This document shows, piece by piece, positions 1-7,548 of a DNA stretch of 64,000 nt (positions within the stretch are counted from its first letter, which is position 1; each line of letters starts with the position of its first letter). The position numbers and the translations under genes are program-made. Source of the stretch: Pseudoduganella dura. GTDB taxonomy: Bacteria; Pseudomonadota; Gammaproteobacteria; Burkholderiales; Burkholderiaceae_D. The stretch is from contig NZ_WNWM01000002.1 in the NCBI RefSeq assembly GCF_009727155.1, positions 2,418,001 to 2,482,000 of the forward strand, written 5' to 3'. The notes under the pieces are model-generated. The model was not told the origin of the DNA, did not search any database, and saw only the letters and a program-made list of their open reading frames with translations.

Positions 1-422
1 CCAACCCCGCCGCCGACGGCGCCACCGAAGCCTGGACGCTGGAACGCCGCTACCGCGTGGTGGTGCGCGACCTGGCCCGCTGGCCCGACCTGGCGGCGGC
101 GTTGATGGCGCGCGACCATGTCGACAGCCTGTCGGTATCCTTCGACCGGACCGACAAGGAACAGGTTACGCGCGAGCTGATGACGCAGGCGGCGCGCGAT
201 GCGCGCGCCAACGGCACGCTGCTGGCGCAGTCGTTCGGCCGGCAGCTCGGCCCGGCCGTGGCGATCGCGCGCGGCCCGCTGGACAAGGTGGCGCCCGCCA
301 TCTTCGAAGGCGCCGGCGGCACCCCGCCGGCCGCGCCGCGGCCGGTCACGGCATCGAACTACCGGGCGCCGCCGGCGATCCCGTTCGCGCAATCGGTGAA
401 CGCGGTGTTCAGGCTGAAGTAG
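1..422 (+). CDS. SIMPL-domain (DUF541) protein, C-terminal part
   Basis: The reading frame is open from the first complete codon (base 3), so only the C-terminal 139 or so residues lie in the window; the GTG at 57 is internal. The pattern of an Asp/Ser-rich strand (VDSLSVSFDRTDK), an Ala-rich helix and a turn ending in LGPAVAIARG fits the last third of SIMPL/DUF541 domains, known from YggE-type oxidative-stress proteins of the cell envelope. The signal peptide and N-terminal domain lie outside the window. The stop overlaps the convergent pnuC gene by 14 bp. Family call moderately sure; role unknown. Confidence 0.6.
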   Translation, partial: NPAADGATEAWTLERRYRVVVRDLARWPDLAAALMARDHVDSLSVSFDRTDKEQVTRELMTQAARDARANGTLLAQSFGRQLGPAVAIARGPLDKVAPAIFEGAGGTPPAAPRPVTASNYRAPPAIPFAQSVNAVFRLK

Positions 423-978
423 CCGCCTTCTTCATCTGCCGGTGCCACCACCACCACGACAGCAGCGCGTTGCACCAGTAAGCCGCGTACAGCACGGCCG
501 TCAGGTACAGCCCGCGGCTGGCGTACAGCGGCACCGAGATCGTGTTCACCAGCACCCATACCGGCCACGTCTCGATGCGCCGCCCCATCAGCAGGCATTG
601 CGCGATCACGGAAAAGGCCAGCACGGCCGAGTCGACGAACGGCGCATAGGCGTCGGTGAATTCCCGGAGCATCAGGCCGTAGGCCGCGGTGGCGGCGAGG
701 CCGGCGAGCGCCATGGCCCCCACCGCCCGGACGCTGGCGGACGTGATCGGCCGCGGCTTGCCGCCGGCGCCGCGCCGCCACTGCACCCAGCCGGCGACAC
801 AGGTCAGCACGAAGAACACCTGCAGCGCCACATCCGCATACAGCCGCACGCCGTGGAACAGCAGCGCGAACAGCGAGCAGCCGACGATGCCGAGCCACCA
901 CGAGTGGATATTGTTGCGGCCGGCAAGCACGATGGAGACGGCCATCACGGCATTGGCCGCGATCTCGAGTGGGGACAC
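409..978 (-). CDS. pnuC: PnuC-type nicotinamide riboside transporter
   Basis: The 189-residue protein has about seven hydrophobic segments, which fits the PnuC family of inner-membrane facilitators for nicotinamide riboside (NAD salvage). Family-like features are the N-terminal run SPLEIAANAVMAVSIVLAG, the Trp pairs (HSWWLGIVG, CNALLSWWWWHRQ) and the conserved IETWPVWVLVNTISVPLY segment. The start is a GTG with AGGA about seven bases upstream; length is normal for the family. No linked NadR or kinase gene and no riboswitch could be identified. Other PnuC members carry thiamine or riboflavin vitamers, so the exact vitamin is an inference. Confidence 0.85.
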   Translation of the reverse strand: MSPLEIAANAVMAVSIVLAGRNNIHSWWLGIVGCSLFALLFHGVRLYADVALQVFFVLTCVAGWVQWRRGAGGKPRPITSASVRAVGAMALAGLAATAAYGLMLREFTDAYAPFVDSAVLAFSVIAQCLLMGRRIETWPVWVLVNTISVPLYASRGLYLTAVLYAAYWCNALLSWWWWHRQMKKAATSA

Positions 979-1054
979 GTTGCGTTCCTGTCAGGGCGTT
1001 GATCGGCTCATTGTCCCGCAAGCCCGGCAGCGGTGTAAAGGCCGCGTCCGCGGA

Positions 1055-2563
1055 TCACGGGCGCACCATGACCGCCAGCAGGCCGGCCACGTCCGCGCCG
1101 CTGTCCTGCCGCAGCGTGCACGGCTCCAGCGCCCGTACCGCGAAGCCATGGCGGACCGCCACGGCCCGCAGGTAGGGCGCCGCATGGGCATAGCGGCCGG
1201 ACGCACGCAATGCGAACGTGCCTTCCGTGCCGCCGCCATCCCGGTCGAGCGCCTCGACCGAGAACGCGAACACGCCGCCTGCGCGCAATGCCGGCCGCGC
1301 CGCGGCGAATAGCGGATCGAGGTCGCCGAGGTACACCAGCACGTCGGCCGCGGCCAGCACATCCCACTGCCGGCCGTCTTCGTGCAGGAACGGCACGATG
1401 CCGGCGCACGCCAGCGTGTCGTACACCTCCAGCAGCCGGGCCCGTTCCAGCATCGCGGGCGACAGGTCCACGCCTGCCAGGTGCCGCGCGAACGGGCGCA
1501 GCAGCGGGCCGCACAGGCCGGTGCCGCAGCCCAGGTCCAGCACGTCGTTGTCCGCGGCGCGCGGCAAATGCCGTTCCAGCAGCGCCACCAGCAGCCCGGG
1601 GGTACGGTAACGCAGCTCGCCGACCAGGTGGTGGTCGAAGCGCGGCGCATACCCGTCGAATAGCGCGGCCACGTATTCCGGCGGCGATGCCGCCGGCGCA
1701 ACGCCGGCACCCAGCGCGGCCAGCAGATAGTCGACCGTGGCGCCATCTGCACCGGCTTCCCTCGCCTGCCGGTAGGCGGCGATCGCTTCGTCGCGGCGGC
1801 CCAGCGCGCGCAACGTGTTCGCCAGCCCCAGCTGCGCGCGCCCATACGCGGGACGGGCCGCCAGCGCGTTGCGCCAGCTGTCCAGCGCCGCGTCGAGCTC
1901 CCCCGCATGCAGCAGGATGGCGCCACGGCCGCACCATGCTTCGGCATAGCCGGGCCGCAGCTGCAGCGCGCGCCCGAAGCCTTGCAGCGCCTGCGCCGCA
2001 TCGCCGGTGGCCAGCAGCGAGACGGCGGCGCCATTGACCGCTTCCGGATAGGCCGGCCGCGCATCGAGCGCCGCGGCGAAGCCGTCCAGCGCGTCGTCGT
2101 GGCGGCCCAGCTCCTGCAAGGCCAGCGCGCGGTGGCACAGCGCCTCCGGGTAGCGCGGCGAGAGCGCCAGCGCGGCCGCATAGCTGCCGAGCGCCTCGTC
2201 CAGCCGGCCGAGGCGGCGCAGCGCATTGCCGCGGTTGCACAGGGCCAGCGGGTAGTCGGGCTGCAGCGCCAGCGCGCGCTCGTAGCTGGCCAGCGCGTCA
2301 TGGTCGCGCCCCGCATCCTGCTGCGCCGCGCCCAGGTTGCAGTGGGCGATCGCGCGTGTATCGTCCAGCGCGATGGCGCGGCCGATCAGCTCCAGCGCAA
2401 TGAACGCATTGCCGCGCTGGCGCGCCGCCACGCCGGATAAATGCAGCGCATCGAAGTTGACGGGGTCCAGTCGCAACACCTGTTCATACAGCGCATCGGC
2501 CTGGGCGAATTCGCCGCGCTGGTGATGGGCGACGGCTTGCCGCAGGAGGAAATCGGTGGTCAT
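1055..2563 (-). CDS. TPR-repeat protein fused to class I SAM methyltransferase
   Basis: This 502-residue protein starts MTTDFLLRQAVAHHQRGEF; the longer upstream reading frame lacks family character. Residues about 1-290 are a series of 34-residue tetratricopeptide repeats (for example ALASYERALALQPDYPLALCNRGNALRRLGRLDEA-type units, with the A/G/Y pattern). Residues about 340-500 are a class I methyltransferase with motif I LDLGCGTGLCG (near 342) and an acidic GVDLSP strand for SAM ribose binding. Such proteins are annotated as TPR methyltransferases and are thought to modify protein or small-molecule partners bound by the TPR, but no substrate can be read here. It appears monocistronic. Confidence 0.85.
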   Translation of the reverse strand: MTTDFLLRQAVAHHQRGEFAQADALYEQVLRLDPVNFDALHLSGVAARQRGNAFIALELIGRAIALDDTRAIAHCNLGAAQQDAGRDHDALASYERALALQPDYPLALCNRGNALRRLGRLDEALGSYAAALALSPRYPEALCHRALALQELGRHDDALDGFAAALDARPAYPEAVNGAAVSLLATGDAAQALQGFGRALQLRPGYAEAWCGRGAILLHAGELDAALDSWRNALAARPAYGRAQLGLANTLRALGRRDEAIAAYRQAREAGADGATVDYLLAALGAGVAPAASPPEYVAALFDGYAPRFDHHLVGELRYRTPGLLVALLERHLPRAADNDVLDLGCGTGLCGPLLRPFARHLAGVDLSPAMLERARLLEVYDTLACAGIVPFLHEDGRQWDVLAAADVLVYLGDLDPLFAAARPALRAGGVFAFSVEALDRDGGGTEGTFALRASGRYAHAAPYLRAVAVRHGFAVRALEPCTLRQDSGADVAGLLAVMVRP

Positions 2564-2876
2564 CGCGCTATTACACCACAGGCTGCCGAAGAACATCCCG
2601 GAGGTCAAACGCCTGTCACATTCCTTGGGCAAAATACGCAGGCCTTGTGGAGAGGGCAACACCTGGCGGCGCGAGCCGCCACTACCGGCGCCGGCGGTCG
2701 GGAAATATACCGGCACCATATTCATTCCGGTCGCGCGAGCGGCCAGAAGCATAAATTCCGACTGGGGTATTGAGCGCCATCAAAGGGTTCACTCTATTCA
2801 ACCTCTGCTCGTTTGCGCAATCCCTAAACTGGTGTTTGCGCCCGCCTTCCGCGGGCGAACACCCAGGGGGAAATCC
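2564..2876. other. intergenic stretch without a supported gene
   Basis: These 313 bases separate the divergent methyltransferase and decayed S8 protease genes. Short frames here overlap and show no family signature. The stretch presumably holds both promoters. An SD-like GGGGGAA lies just before the ATG at 2877. No clear operator was found. Confidence 0.5.
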
Positions 2877-3808
2877 ATGAAAACTATATCGTGTTGCGCA
2901 CCGCCACGGGCACGGCGATGCGTGGCGGGCTGCCCAATGTGCTCCGCTCCGGAGCGAAGCCGACCGTGACCGTGGAGCGGATCGATGAACGCCACGTGGC
3001 GCAACTGCGCGAGGAACCCGAAGTGCGCGTGGTGGCGCCGTCGTGCCGACGCGCCTGATCGAACCGCTCGATGCGCGGCCGGCCGGGGTGGAGACCGGCT
3101 GGGGTATCACGGCCGTGGGCGCCGACCGCAGCCGTTTCAGTGGCGCGGGCGTGACCGTGGCGGTACTCGACACGGGCATCGATGCCGCGCATCCCGCGTT
3201 CAGTGGCGTGCAGCTGGTGCAGCAGGATTTCAGCGGCGACGGCGACGGCGATGCGTTCGGCCACGGCACGCATTGTGCCGGCACGATCCTGGGCCGCGAC
3301 GTGGGCGGCACCCGCATCGGCGTGGCCCGCGGCGTCACCCGCGCGCTGATCGGCAAGGTGCTGGGCAATGATGGCTCGGGCAGCACCGACATGGTAGCGT
3401 GGTGAATCACAGATTCATTGAATAAATCCGACGAGAATCGCTCCAATACTGCGTTGAAAATGCACGGAAAGGCCCCGGCCTTACCAGTCAGTCCGCGCCA
3501 AGGCAGTGCCTTGGCTCTTGAGACGATTTCGTCAAATTTATTAATCAACGAACTTGTGATTCACCACACTACTCAACGGCATGACCTGGGCGCTGCAGCA
3601 GAAGGCGCACATCATCTCGATGTCGCTCGGCTTCGATTTTCCCACCATGGTCAAGCAACTGGTCGACAGCGGCATGCCGGTCGATATCGCCACGTCGCAG
3701 GCGCTGGAAACCTACCGCGACAACCTGCGCGTGTTCGACGCGGTGATGGCGATGATGGATGCGCAGGGCGGCCTGGATACCGAACCGCTGGTTGCCGCTG
3801 CCGGCGCA
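2877..3808 (+). pseudogene. decayed S8 (subtilisin-like) serine protease, MITE-interrupted
   Basis: Subtilase coding sequence survives in pieces. The ATG at 2877 opens MK and then a -1 shift is needed to reach a YIVLRTATGTAMRGGLPNVL-type N-terminal segment, which hits a stop at 3056. A second -1 shift leads into LIEPLDARPAG and the catalytic blocks VAVLDTGID (Asp) and GHGTHCAGT (His). A 173-bp element splits the gene at 3397-3569; joining the flanks at the TA restores DMV-LNGMTWALQQKAHIISMSLGF in frame. The protein then ends near VAAAG, and the catalytic Ser (GTS) block is absent, replaced by the leader of the next gene. No active protease can be made. Confidence 0.85.
3397..3569. mobile_element. 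173-bp MITE with TA target duplication
   Basis: The termini are inverted repeats: GCGTGGTGAATCACA at the left and, read from the other strand, GTGTGGTGAATCACA at the right; similarity continues inward through TTC-TTGA to ATAAAT. Each end is flanked by TA (3395-3396 and 3570-3571). Removing the element plus one TA rejoins the host protease reading frame exactly. It carries no transposase. A TA duplication is typical of IS630/Tc1-mariner elements, so this is probably a non-autonomous derivative mobilised in trans; the family is an inference. Confidence 0.85.
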
Positions 3809-3846
3809 GTTCTGGCACCATGGGGTTCCCCCACAAAGGAGACCCC

Positions 3847-4440
3847 ATGAATGCCGAGCTGAATCTGCTGCTGGAAGAACTCGAACGATTCGGCGCCGCC
3901 AACGACGCGGGCATCGACCGCGCCGATCCCGGGCGTGCGCAGCGGATGCTGAACATCACGCGCGATACGGGCGAGTTCCTGGCGGTGCTGGTGCGTGCCA
4001 CCCGGGCCCGCGACATCCTGGAGATCGGCACGTCGAACGGCTACTCGACGCTGTGGCTGGCCGATGCCGCCGGCGCGGACGGCGAGGTGACGACGGTGGA
4101 GCTGCAGGACGCCAGGTACGCGATGGCGCTGGAGAATTTCGCGCGCGCGGGCCTGCGCGACCGGATCGACGCGCTGAACGCCGATGCCGGCGCAGTGCTG
4201 CGGATCGGCGGCGATGCGGCCTACGACCTGGTTTTCCTGGATTCCGACCGTTCGCAATACGAAGCCTGGTGGCCGGAGATCCGGCGCGTGCTGCGCCCGC
4301 GCGGCCTGCTCGTGGTCGACAACGCCGTGTCGCATGCCCACGAGATGGCCGGCTTCGTGCAGGCCGTGAAGGACGACGGCTTCCTGTGCAGCCTGGTCCC
4401 GGTGGGCAAGGGCGAATTCCTCGCCACGCGGGGTGCCTGA
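3847..4440 (+). CDS. class I SAM-dependent O-methyltransferase
   Basis: The 197-residue protein resembles the catechol/caffeoyl-CoA O-methyltransferase family (methyltransferase family 3). Motif I is ILEIGTSNGYSTLWLA near residue 58; an acidic TTVELQ strand follows, and LVFLDSDRSQYEAWW with LLVVDNAVSHAHE corresponds to the metal- and substrate-binding region of the family. The start has a good SD (AAAGGAG, six bases away). The substrate is unknown; a catechol-type substrate would suit the aromatic-acid locus downstream, but that is only neighbourhood. It converges on the ring-cleavage operon across a 55-bp palindrome. Confidence 0.85.
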   Translation: MNAELNLLLEELERFGAANDAGIDRADPGRAQRMLNITRDTGEFLAVLVRATRARDILEIGTSNGYSTLWLADAAGADGEVTTVELQDARYAMALENFARAGLRDRIDALNADAGAVLRIGGDAAYDLVFLDSDRSQYEAWWPEIRRVLRPRGLLVVDNAVSHAHEMAGFVQAVKDDGFLCSLVPVGKGEFLATRGA

Positions 4441-4445
4441 AACGG

Positions 4446-4500
4446 TAACGGCCGAGTTCGTGTCATGGGGCCTGGCCCCATGACACGAACTCGGCCGTTA
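4446..4500. repeat. 55-bp perfect palindrome between convergent genes
   Basis: Two 27-base arms, 4446-4472 and 4474-4500, are perfect reverse complements around a single T at 4473; the core reads GTCATGGGGCC-T-GGCCCCATGAC. It lies between the stops of two convergent genes, so it could act as a bidirectional transcription stop, although no T-run follows either side. A diverged copy of one arm occurs at 25906-25942, which suggests a dispersed intergenic repeat family. Confidence 0.85.
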
Positions 4501-4506
4501 TCTCCG

Positions 4507-5244
4507 TCAGTCGATGTATTTCAGCCCGGCCGCGGCCAGCGGCTCGCGCATCCTGTACATGTCCAGCCCCAGCACGCCGGCGGCCAGTTTCGCGCGTTTT
4601 TCGCCTTCCAGGTCCTCGCGCTGCTGCGCCACGGCGGCCACGCGCACGGCGTCCGCCGCGGGCACGACGACGACACCGTCTTCATCGGCCACGATCACGT
4701 CGCCCGGGTTCACCAGTGCGCCGGCGCACAGCACCGGGATGTTGACGGAGCCCAGCGTCGACTTGATGGTGCCCTTGGCGCTGATGCACTTGCTCCACAC
4801 AGGGAAGCCCATCTCGCGCAGGAATTTCACGTCGCGCACGCCGGCGTCGATCACGAGCGCCTTCGCGCCGCGCGCCTGGAAACTGGTGGCCAGCAGGTCG
4901 CCGAAGTAGCCGTCCGTGCACTCGGCCGTGATGGCGGCCACCACGATGTCGCCCGGCCGGATCTGTTCGGCCACCACGTGCATCATCCAGTTGTCGCCAG
5001 GGTGCAGCAGCACGGTGACGGCGGTGCCGGTGGCTTCCGCGCCCTGCCAGACCGGGCGCATGTAGGGCTTGAGCAGGCCCATGCGGCCCATCGCCTCGTG
5101 CACGGTGGCGCTGCCGAATTTCGCCAGCTGCGCGACGGCGGCCGGGTCCGCGCGCTCGATGCTGCGCCTGACGATGCCCAGTTGATTCATCAACGGTGTG
5201 CTCATGCTCATGCTCATGTTCATGTTCATGTTCATGTTCTCCAT
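4507..5244 (-). CDS. galC: 4-carboxy-4-hydroxy-2-oxoadipate aldolase (RraA/LigK family)
   Basis: This is the last enzyme of the 4,5-cleavage route for gallate/protocatechuate: it splits 4-carboxy-4-hydroxy-2-oxoadipate into pyruvate and oxaloacetate. The protein fits the RraA-like class II (metal-dependent) pyruvate aldolases: a [22 protein letters not shown] start, the loop [27 protein letters not shown] with the GDLLA and RD substrate/metal residues, and [14 protein letters not shown]. The ATG at 5244 overlaps the stop of the upstream hydratase (TAATG) and has AAAGGGG before it, favouring this start over the ATG at 5190. The extra N-terminus is a Met-Asn/Met-Ser repeat from hexanucleotides. 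Confidence 0.9.
   Translation of the reverse strand: MENMNMNMNMSMSMSTPLMNQLGIVRRSIERADPAAVAQLAKFGSATVHEAMGRMGLLKPYMRPVWQGAEATGTAVTVLLHPGDNWMMHVVAEQIRPGDIVVAAITAECTDGYFGDLLATSFQARGAKALVIDAGVRDVKFLREMGFPVWSKCISAKGTIKSTLGSVNIPVLCAGALVNPGDVIVADEDGVVVVPAADAVRVAAVAQQREDLEGEKRAKLAAGVLGLDMYRMREPLAAAGLKYID
5203..5244 (-). repeat. hexanucleotide tandem repeat at an N-terminus
   Basis: Read on the minus strand, the start of the aldolase gene has four AACATG units followed by AGCATG units, giving alternating Met-Asn and Met-Ser. Every second codon is ATG, so up to seven in-frame starts lie within 40 bases. Slippage would change length by two residues without shifting frame. Confidence 0.8.
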
Positions 5245-6281
5245 TAGTGCCCCTTTGCCGTCAGTTGCGCATCCAGGCGCGGGAACACGTGGCGCGCATT
5301 GCCCTCGAAGATCGCGAAGCGTTCCCCGTCGTTCAGGTTGGCCGCCTGGATATAGCGTTTCGTATCGTCGTAGTAGTTGCCGGTTTCCGGGTCGATACCG
5401 CGCACGGCGCCGATCATCTCGGAGGCGAACAGCACGTTCTTCACCGGGATCACCTTCGTCAGCAGGTCGATGCCCGGCTGGTGATACACGCAGGTGTCGA
5501 AGAAGATGTTGTTCAGCAGGTGTTCCGTCAGCAGCGGCTTCTTCATTTCCTGCGCCAGCCCGCAGAAGCGGCCCCAGTGATACGGCACCGCGCCGCCGCC
5601 GTGCGGGATCAGGAATTTCAACGTCGGGAAATCCTTGAACAGGTCGCTCGTCAGGCATTGCATGAACGCCGTGGTATCCGCGTTCAGGTAGTGCGCGCCG
5701 GTGGTGTGGAAGCACGCGTTGCAGCTGGTGGATACGTGGATCATCGCCGGGATGTCGTACTCCACCATCTTTTCATAGACCGGGTACCAGTGGCGATCGG
5801 ACAGCGGCGGCGCCGTCCAGTGCCCGCCGGACGGGTCCGGGTTCAGGTTGATGCCGACGGCGCCGTACTCCTTCACGCATTTTTCCAGTTCGGGAATGCA
5901 GCTGGCCGGGTCGGCACCGGGCGACTGCGGCAGCATCGCCGCGGTGGCGAAATGGTCGGGAAACAGCTGCGCCACGCGCGCGCACAGCTCGTTGCAGATC
6001 GCCGCCCAGGTGGCGCTGGTGTTGAAGTCGCCGATGTGGTGCGCCATGAAGCTGGCGCGCGGCGAAAAGATCGTCAGGTCCGATCCGCGTTCCTTCATCA
6101 GGCGCAGCTGGTTGCTTTCGATCGATTCACGCAGCTCGTCGTCGGAAATCCGCAAATCCGACACGCGCGGGCCCAGCTCCGGCGTGTTCAGGTTGGCGAC
6201 CTGCGCGTTGCGCCACGCTTCCAGCGCTTTCGGCGCGGTCGTGTAGTGGCCGTGGCAATCGATGATCAGTGGCTTTTTCAT
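5244..6281 (-). CDS. ligJ: 4-oxalomesaconate hydratase (LigJ/PmdE-type amidohydrolase)
   Basis: The 345-residue amidohydrolase-2 family protein hydrates 4-oxalomesaconate to 4-carboxy-4-hydroxy-2-oxoadipate in the gallate/protocatechuate 4,5-cleavage path. It begins [18 protein letters not shown] with the metal-binding H-G-H pair, has ASFMAHHIG, a lysine/metal region [74 protein letters not shown] and a C-terminal [19 protein letters not shown] block, all typical of LigJ. Pseudomonas GalB uses an unrelated fold, so the symbol ligJ suits better. It sits between the tautomerase and aldolase genes and is translationally coupled to the latter. Confidence 0.93.
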   Translation of the reverse strand: MKKPLIIDCHGHYTTAPKALEAWRNAQVANLNTPELGPRVSDLRISDDELRESIESNQLRLMKERGSDLTIFSPRASFMAHHIGDFNTSATWAAICNELCARVAQLFPDHFATAAMLPQSPGADPASCIPELEKCVKEYGAVGINLNPDPSGGHWTAPPLSDRHWYPVYEKMVEYDIPAMIHVSTSCNACFHTTGAHYLNADTTAFMQCLTSDLFKDFPTLKFLIPHGGGAVPYHWGRFCGLAQEMKKPLLTEHLLNNIFFDTCVYHQPGIDLLTKVIPVKNVLFASEMIGAVRGIDPETGNYYDDTKRYIQAANLNDGERFAIFEGNARHVFPRLDAQLTAKGH

Positions 6282-6302
6282 TGTTTATCCTTTGTTTCGG
6301 TG

Positions 6303-7448
6303 TCAGTACGGGCCGGGTACCAGGACCTCGCCGCGCATGATCGGGCGGGCGGTGCGCAGCAACGCGGCGCGGGCGACCTGCTGGCCATCCACTTCCAGCT
6401 CGACGGAGAATTCGCCGGTCGGGTGTTCGACCGATACGGCCTTCGTGCGTCCGGCAGGCACGCTGGCGATGCCCTGCGTGACGGAGCCGTCCAGCACGCA
6501 GGCGGTCGCGACGGTGACGGCGGCCAGTACGCCGATCGAGTCATGGCACACGTGCGGGATGAAGCAGCGCGTGGCGATCGCCCCGCCCTGCCGCGCCGGC
6601 GCAACGAGGCACATCTTCGGGTAGTTCTTCGTTATCACGTCGCCCAGGCCCATCAGGGGGCCGCACGCCAGGCGCAGTGCTTCCAGCTTTTCCTTCAGCG
6701 CCGCGTGGCCGTTCAGCTCCGCCGCCGTTTCGTAACCGGTGATGCCGAAATCGGCGGCGCGCACCAGCACCATCGGCATGCCGTTGTCGATCAGCGTTGC
6801 CTCGATCGTGCCCGGTCCCGGCACGTCGACCCGGTCCAGCGCGCGGCCGCTCGGCAGCAGCGACGGGCATACGGAGCCGGCCGTATCGAGGAAATCGATG
6901 CTCACGGGGGCCGCCGTGCCGGGCACGCCGTCGATGCGCGCGGTGCCCGTGTATTGCAGGCGGCCGCCCGGCGTGAGCACGGTCACATCGCACTGCATGC
7001 CCGTATTGAGCGTGAGGATGCGTGCGGTGGTGGTGTCATCGCCTGTGCCGCCGCCGATCGGCAGCAGGCCGCGTTCGAGCGCGAACGGCAGCACGGCGGC
7101 GAGCATGTTGCCGCAGTTCGGCGTGACGTCCACCGTGTCGCCATTCGGCTGCAATTGGGCGAACAGGAAATCGAGGTCCACGCCCGGCGTGGTGCTGCGG
7201 CGGACGATGCCGACCTTGCTGGTCAGTGGATGTGCGCCGCCCAAACCGTCGATCTGGCGCGGATCGGGCGAGCCCATCGCGGCCAGCAGCACGCGGTCGC
7301 GCTGCGCCGGATCGGCCGGCAGGTCGGATTCGACAAAAAACGGGCCGCGCGACGTGCCGCCCCGCATCAGCATGCAGGGTACGGCGCGCAGGTCGGAAGG
7401 GGCATGGTCCATGGGCGGTTCCGTCGATTGGTTGGCGTGGGTGGTCAT
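6303..7448 (-). CDS. galD: 4-oxalomesaconate tautomerase (GalD, PrpF family)
   Basis: PrpF/DUF453-family protein, 381 residues from the ATG at 7448. GalD converts the keto form of 4-oxalomesaconate, formed from the gallate cleavage product, to the enol acid used by the hydratase. Family blocks are CMLMRGGTSRGPFFVESDLP near the N-terminus, LDFLFAQL, the cysteine-containing DVTPNCGNMLAAVLPFALERG, and MGLGDVITKNYPKMCLVAPA. The alternative ATG at 7412 would shorten it by twelve residues; neither has a strong SD. It is first in the minus-strand trio tautomerase-hydratase-aldolase and diverges from the LysR gene across 100 bases. Confidence 0.9.
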   Translation of the reverse strand: MTTHANQSTEPPMDHAPSDLRAVPCMLMRGGTSRGPFFVESDLPADPAQRDRVLLAAMGSPDPRQIDGLGGAHPLTSKVGIVRRSTTPGVDLDFLFAQLQPNGDTVDVTPNCGNMLAAVLPFALERGLLPIGGGTGDDTTTARILTLNTGMQCDVTVLTPGGRLQYTGTARIDGVPGTAAPVSIDFLDTAGSVCPSLLPSGRALDRVDVPGPGTIEATLIDNGMPMVLVRAADFGITGYETAAELNGHAALKEKLEALRLACGPLMGLGDVITKNYPKMCLVAPARQGGAIATRCFIPHVCHDSIGVLAAVTVATACVLDGSVTQGIASVPAGRTKAVSVEHPTGEFSVELEVDGQQVARAALLRTARPIMRGEVLVPGPY

Positions 7449-7548
7449 GCCGGCCAGTATCGGCCGCAGGAAACGCGGCGTGGTTGCGTTGTGCCCGGCG
7501 TTTTGTTCTAATTCTCTTATCGGCATCTTTTCGGTGAGCCCTCCCTCC

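Noticed and set aside
3418..4440. 340-residue frame starting inside the MITE
   Set aside because: It reads through the MITE and protease remnant in another frame before joining the methyltransferase; the true start at 3847 has the SD.
5196..7511. 771-residue open frame on the plus strand
   Set aside because: It is antisense to the aldolase, hydratase and tautomerase genes, and its Arg/Gln/His-rich composition is that of a high-GC shadow frame.
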